From Candidatus Hermodarchaeota archaeon (GTDB lineage: Archaea > Asgardarchaeota > Hermodarchaeia > Hermodarchaeales > Hermodarchaeaceae), in assembly GCA_016840185.1 (NCBI GenBank), contig JAEOSV010000012.1, positions 1 through 8,271 on the forward strand: a stretch of DNA of 8,271 nt, written 5' to 3'. The first letter of the stretch is position 1; each line of letters starts with the position of its first letter. Shown here in pieces: positions 6,233 to 8,271 of the stretch. The translations under genes were made by a program, and so were the position numbers. A model generated the notes under the pieces. It was not told the origin of the DNA and ran no database searches. It worked only from the letters and a program-made list of their open reading frames with translations.

Positions 6233-8271
6233 TTACCGCTTCCTTCGGCGAAGTAGAACACCAAGTGATAGGGCACCAATAGCACCGAGTATAATGGCTT
6301 CGACGGGGAATCCAGGAATGATTGGTGGCGGTGGTGGTAAACCACCAGTGATGGTGATGTCTTCCACGTTACTCCAGGGTCCACGTGCTCCGTCATCATC
6401 AACGGCTCGAACACGGAAGAAGAAATCTCCTGTGGTCGGGGCACTTACTGTGTAGTTTGTGACAGTAGAGGGGTAGGTTGCCAAGATGATGGTAAACCCA
6501 ACGTTGTTGGAACTTTGAAGCTCGTAGGAATCAACAGTTCCATCTGGATCAGTACTCGCAGACCAGGTAATTACAATATCACCGGCTGGAGCGGTGACCC
6601 CAGGGTCATCTAGAACTGGCGCTGTGGGTGGTTGTGTATGGGTGTAGGCAATGGTGATGTTGAACAGATGGGCACTGACATCCCGTCGACCAGTTTCAAG
6701 AATGGCTCGGAACCGAAGATCGGATCCCTGAAAACCAAATACATGTGGGATGCCAGGAGTAACTGCTTCCCAATCTGCACCGCCATTGGCTGACAATTCC
6801 CAACCAATTAAGGTACCAAATGGACGCAATGCACTAGCAGTTAGTGTAGCGCCAACGATGGTTTCTGCGGTCGAATCTACAGCGAGTGACTGAGCAATCG
6901 AAGGTCCAGTGTCATAAGCACTTGCCATGCTTTCAAAGAACCGGAAGATCTCTAGAGTACCACGGCTGGCTACATACACATAATCACCATGGGTGATTAA
7001 TTGCGTTGCATGAGATCCAGCGGAGGCTGTTCGCATTAGATTCATGTCGTTAATGTCAGTTGCATTGATCATTGCAATTCCGGCAGAATTGTTGGTTATG
7101 AACATGTATGGTCCAAAACCCCAAGTGCCAAGCAAACTCCCTGCTGATGGTATGACATCTGAATTACTGATGTCAAATGGATCGGTCACGTTCCAAATAA
7201 CGGCGTAATTGATATCAGTGACATAGGCTGCATCACCATCAACGAAGATATCCGTATGTATTTGTGGCATGGTCTCGATATCAGTGGGTTTGATATCGTG
7301 TAGATCTGTGAGATCAAAGACAGCGACATTCGGATCAGATGCCGTGGTATTGGAAACCGCGTAAAGGTGATGCCCTTGGACCCAAATTGAGGTGACGTTC
7401 GGAGTACCCAAATCGTACCATTCCATGCTTGAAGGATTAGTAAATGGATTGGAGATGTTGGCAAGATAGACCCCATATGTTCCATCTGCCGCAAAAAGAA
7501 CTTCTCCCGCTAAGGCAACATCTAAAGGATAGGATAAGGACCACGTGCTAAGGTATTTGAGATCGCTTGGATCGGAGATGTCATAAATTCTGACACCACC
7601 CATTGGGTAATCACCTACAACAGCCAAGTGCCCTTGGATATCAAGGCGCCGATAGAATCGGTTCGGGGCGTATACATGACTATCGAGAAGAACCGGCGAA
7701 GCTGGATCACTGATATCGATGGAGAGGAGCCCATCAACACCGCCAGCAACAAAGGCCACATCACCTTGGATTCTGACATCGTTGAAATCATATCCCCCGC
7801 CAAGATTTCCGATATGCACGAGGTTAGGAATCAGGTGTCCAACCCGATCGGTCAGAACCCCATTGTTCGTCCCAACGACAAGTACTCCTTCGTACAGGTC
7901 AATATCGTAAGCCATGGGAATGTTAATCGCAGTGATAAACGTGGGATGAGCTGGGCTGGTTACGTCAAAGATTTGTACGCCACCATCTTCGTCAGCCACG
8001 AACAGCGTGTTACCATGAAGTGCTAACCGGCGAGCGTTGCCCGGAGTATCAGCGCTTCCAATGATGCTAAGGTCATTCGGATCAGTCACATCGACAACTT
8101 GGACTCCACTCCAACCGTCAGCTACATAGGCGATTGGCCCATCAACGAGTACATCCGTTGCGTTTCCAGGAGTGTTTATGTTGCCATATTGCACACCGAC
8201 GATAGGATCGGATACATTGTAAATATACAGACCCCACTGGCTTTCAGCAAGGTATGCTATGTGTCCTTCAA
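6233..8271 (-). CDS. surface-anchored LVIVD-repeat beta-propeller protein with Fn3 domain and PGF-type tail, 5' end missing
   Basis: The frame is open through the window end, so the start lies beyond 8271. GTG 8194 is internal: the residues before it (for example 'AYLAESQWGLYIYNVSDP') form another repeat. Residues are numbered from that GTG. Residues 1-418 contain about ten degenerate repeats of roughly 40 aa with the LVIVD pattern (AYVADGxxGVxVxDVTDP), expected to form beta-propeller blades. Residues 428-517 are a beta-rich segment, 522-617 a fibronectin type III domain ('PTAPVLDDPG', 'FFFRVRAVDDDG'). A proline linker (620-624), 'PGFP' (627-630), a hydrophobic segment (631-648) and 'RRRKR' finish it, the layout of archaeal PGF-CTERM-like anchor or sorting tails. 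It is probably exported, with a signal peptide expected upstream, and attached to the cell surface. Function is unknown; such proteins often bind partners or substrates. It is convergent with the pterin unit and shows no functional link to it. Confidence 0.85.
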   Translation of the reverse strand, partial: EGHIAYLAESQWGLYIYNVSDPIVGVQYGNINTPGNATDVLVDGPIAYVADGWSGVQVVDVTDPNDLSIIGSADTPGNARRLALHGNTLFVADEDGGVQIFDVTSPAHPTFITAINIPMAYDIDLYEGVLVVGTNNGVLTDRVGHLIPNLVHIGNLGGGYDFNDVRIQGDVAFVAGGVDGLLSIDISDPASPVLLDSHVYAPNRFYRRLDIQGHLAVVGDYPMGGVRIYDISDPSDLKYLSTWSLSYPLDVALAGEVLFAADGTYGVYLANISNPFTNPSSMEWYDLGTPNVTSIWVQGHHLYAVSNTTASDPNVAVFDLTDLHDIKPTDIETMPQIHTDIFVDGDAAYVTDINYAVIWNVTDPFDISNSDVIPSAGSLLGTWGFGPYMFITNNSAGIAMINATDINDMNLMRTASAGSHATQLITHGDYVYVASRGTLEIFRFFESMASAYDTGPSIAQSLAVDSTAETIVGATLTASALRPFGTLIGWELSANGGADWEAVTPGIPHVFGFQGSDLRFRAILETGRRDVSAHLFNITIAYTHTQPPTAPVLDDPGVTAPAGDIVITWSASTDPDGTVDSYELQSSNNVGFTIILATYPSTVTNYTVSAPTTGDFFFRVRAVDDDGARGPWSNVEDITITGGLPPPPPIIPGFPVEAIILGAIGALSLGVLLRRRKR
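6251..6316 (-). other. PGF motif, transmembrane helix and basic tail of the surface protein
   Basis: Encodes 'PGFPVEAIILGAIGALSLGV' plus two Leu, followed by 'RRRKR' just before the stop. A Pro-Gly-Phe motif, a single hydrophobic span and a terminal Arg/Lys cluster make the three-part C-terminal signal seen on archaeal surface proteins, in some lineages processed by archaeosortase. Whether this lineage cleaves it or keeps it as a membrane anchor cannot be told from the window. Confidence 0.65.
6941..8271 (-). repeat. tandem LVIVD-type repeats encoded in the surface protein
   Basis: About ten to eleven protein-level repeats of 35-45 residues. Their most regular cores, numbered from GTG 8194, are near residues 22-39, 64-81, 147-164, 190-209, 233-249, 277-296, 322-338, 363-380 and 404-418, with a degenerate one near 103-113 and a partial one past the GTG. 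Each has a small-aromatic-V-A-D/G turn and a V-x-D-V-S/T-D-P end. The DNA copies have diverged, with only short shared words such as GGATCNGT, so the expansion is old. Confidence 0.75.

Noticed and set aside
7628..8026. 132-codon plus-strand open frame opposite the surface-protein gene
   Set aside because: It lies entirely antisense to well-formed LVIVD repeats and has no ribosome binding site or recognisable domain; it is a by-product of the repeated codon pattern.
8192..8194. GTG as the start codon of the surface-protein gene
   Set aside because: The frame continues to the window edge with no stop, and the upstream codons spell another LVIVD-type repeat, so the gene is truncated by the window and starts beyond it.
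1..8271. CRISPR, insertion sequence, tRNA, phage or defence genes
   Set aside because: No spaced direct-repeat array, terminal inverted repeats, transposase motifs or cloverleaf sequence were found; apart from the two edge genes and the 118-aa protein, the genes are metabolic.

Overview
The window looks like part of an archaeal chromosome. The evidence is a set of tetrahydromethanopterin (H4MPT) biosynthesis genes of archaeal type (MptA, MptE, beta-RFAP synthase, an archaeal dihydropteroate-synthase-like protein), a DUF1464 kinase-like gene, Shine-Dalgarno motifs at some starts, A/T-rich TATA-like elements, oligo-T terminators, and a surface protein ending in a PGF-type tail. H4MPT genes together with an LVIVD-repeat/Fn3 protein with a PGF-TM-Arg tail and moderate GC would fit an Asgard archaeon such as Thorarchaeia. 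That assignment is a guess, and no marker gene here fixes it.

Layout. Positions 1-318 (+) hold the 3' end of a DUF1464 gene, cut by the window edge. It runs into the stop codon of a convergent two-gene minus-strand unit (315-1936): a DUF447 gene overlapping by 13 nt the gene for beta-RFAP synthase. Behind it on the same strand is a small gene of unknown function (2044-2400). Its GTG start is fixed by a good GGAGG motif, although the frame stays open back to 2610. A divergent control region (about 2401-2763) separates it from a plus-strand unit of three close genes: mptA (GTP cyclohydrolase), mptE (6-hydroxymethyl-dihydropterin pyrophosphokinase) and a dihydropteroate-synthase-like gene. A short A8/T8 terminator region (6191-6232) follows. 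The rest (6233 to the window end, minus strand) is one large secreted or surface gene, cut at its 5' end: LVIVD beta-propeller repeats, an Fn3 domain, a proline linker and a membrane/sorting tail.

How the genes fit together. MptA opens the pterin branch from GTP. MptE activates the hydroxymethylpterin as its pyrophosphate. Beta-RFAP synthase makes the aryl-ribofuranosyl partner from 4-aminobenzoate and PRPP. The dihydropteroate-synthase-like protein is the obvious candidate to join the two. So both branches of H4MPT assembly and their probable joining enzyme sit within 6 kb, with DUF447 as a linked protein of unresolved role. The intermediate steps (cyclic phosphodiesterase MptB, aldolase MptD) are not in the window. 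I saw no mobile element, CRISPR, tRNA or rRNA, and nothing that amounts to a clearly new system. The less explained items are the 118-aa protein, the small ORF overlapping the mptA start and the divergent control region.
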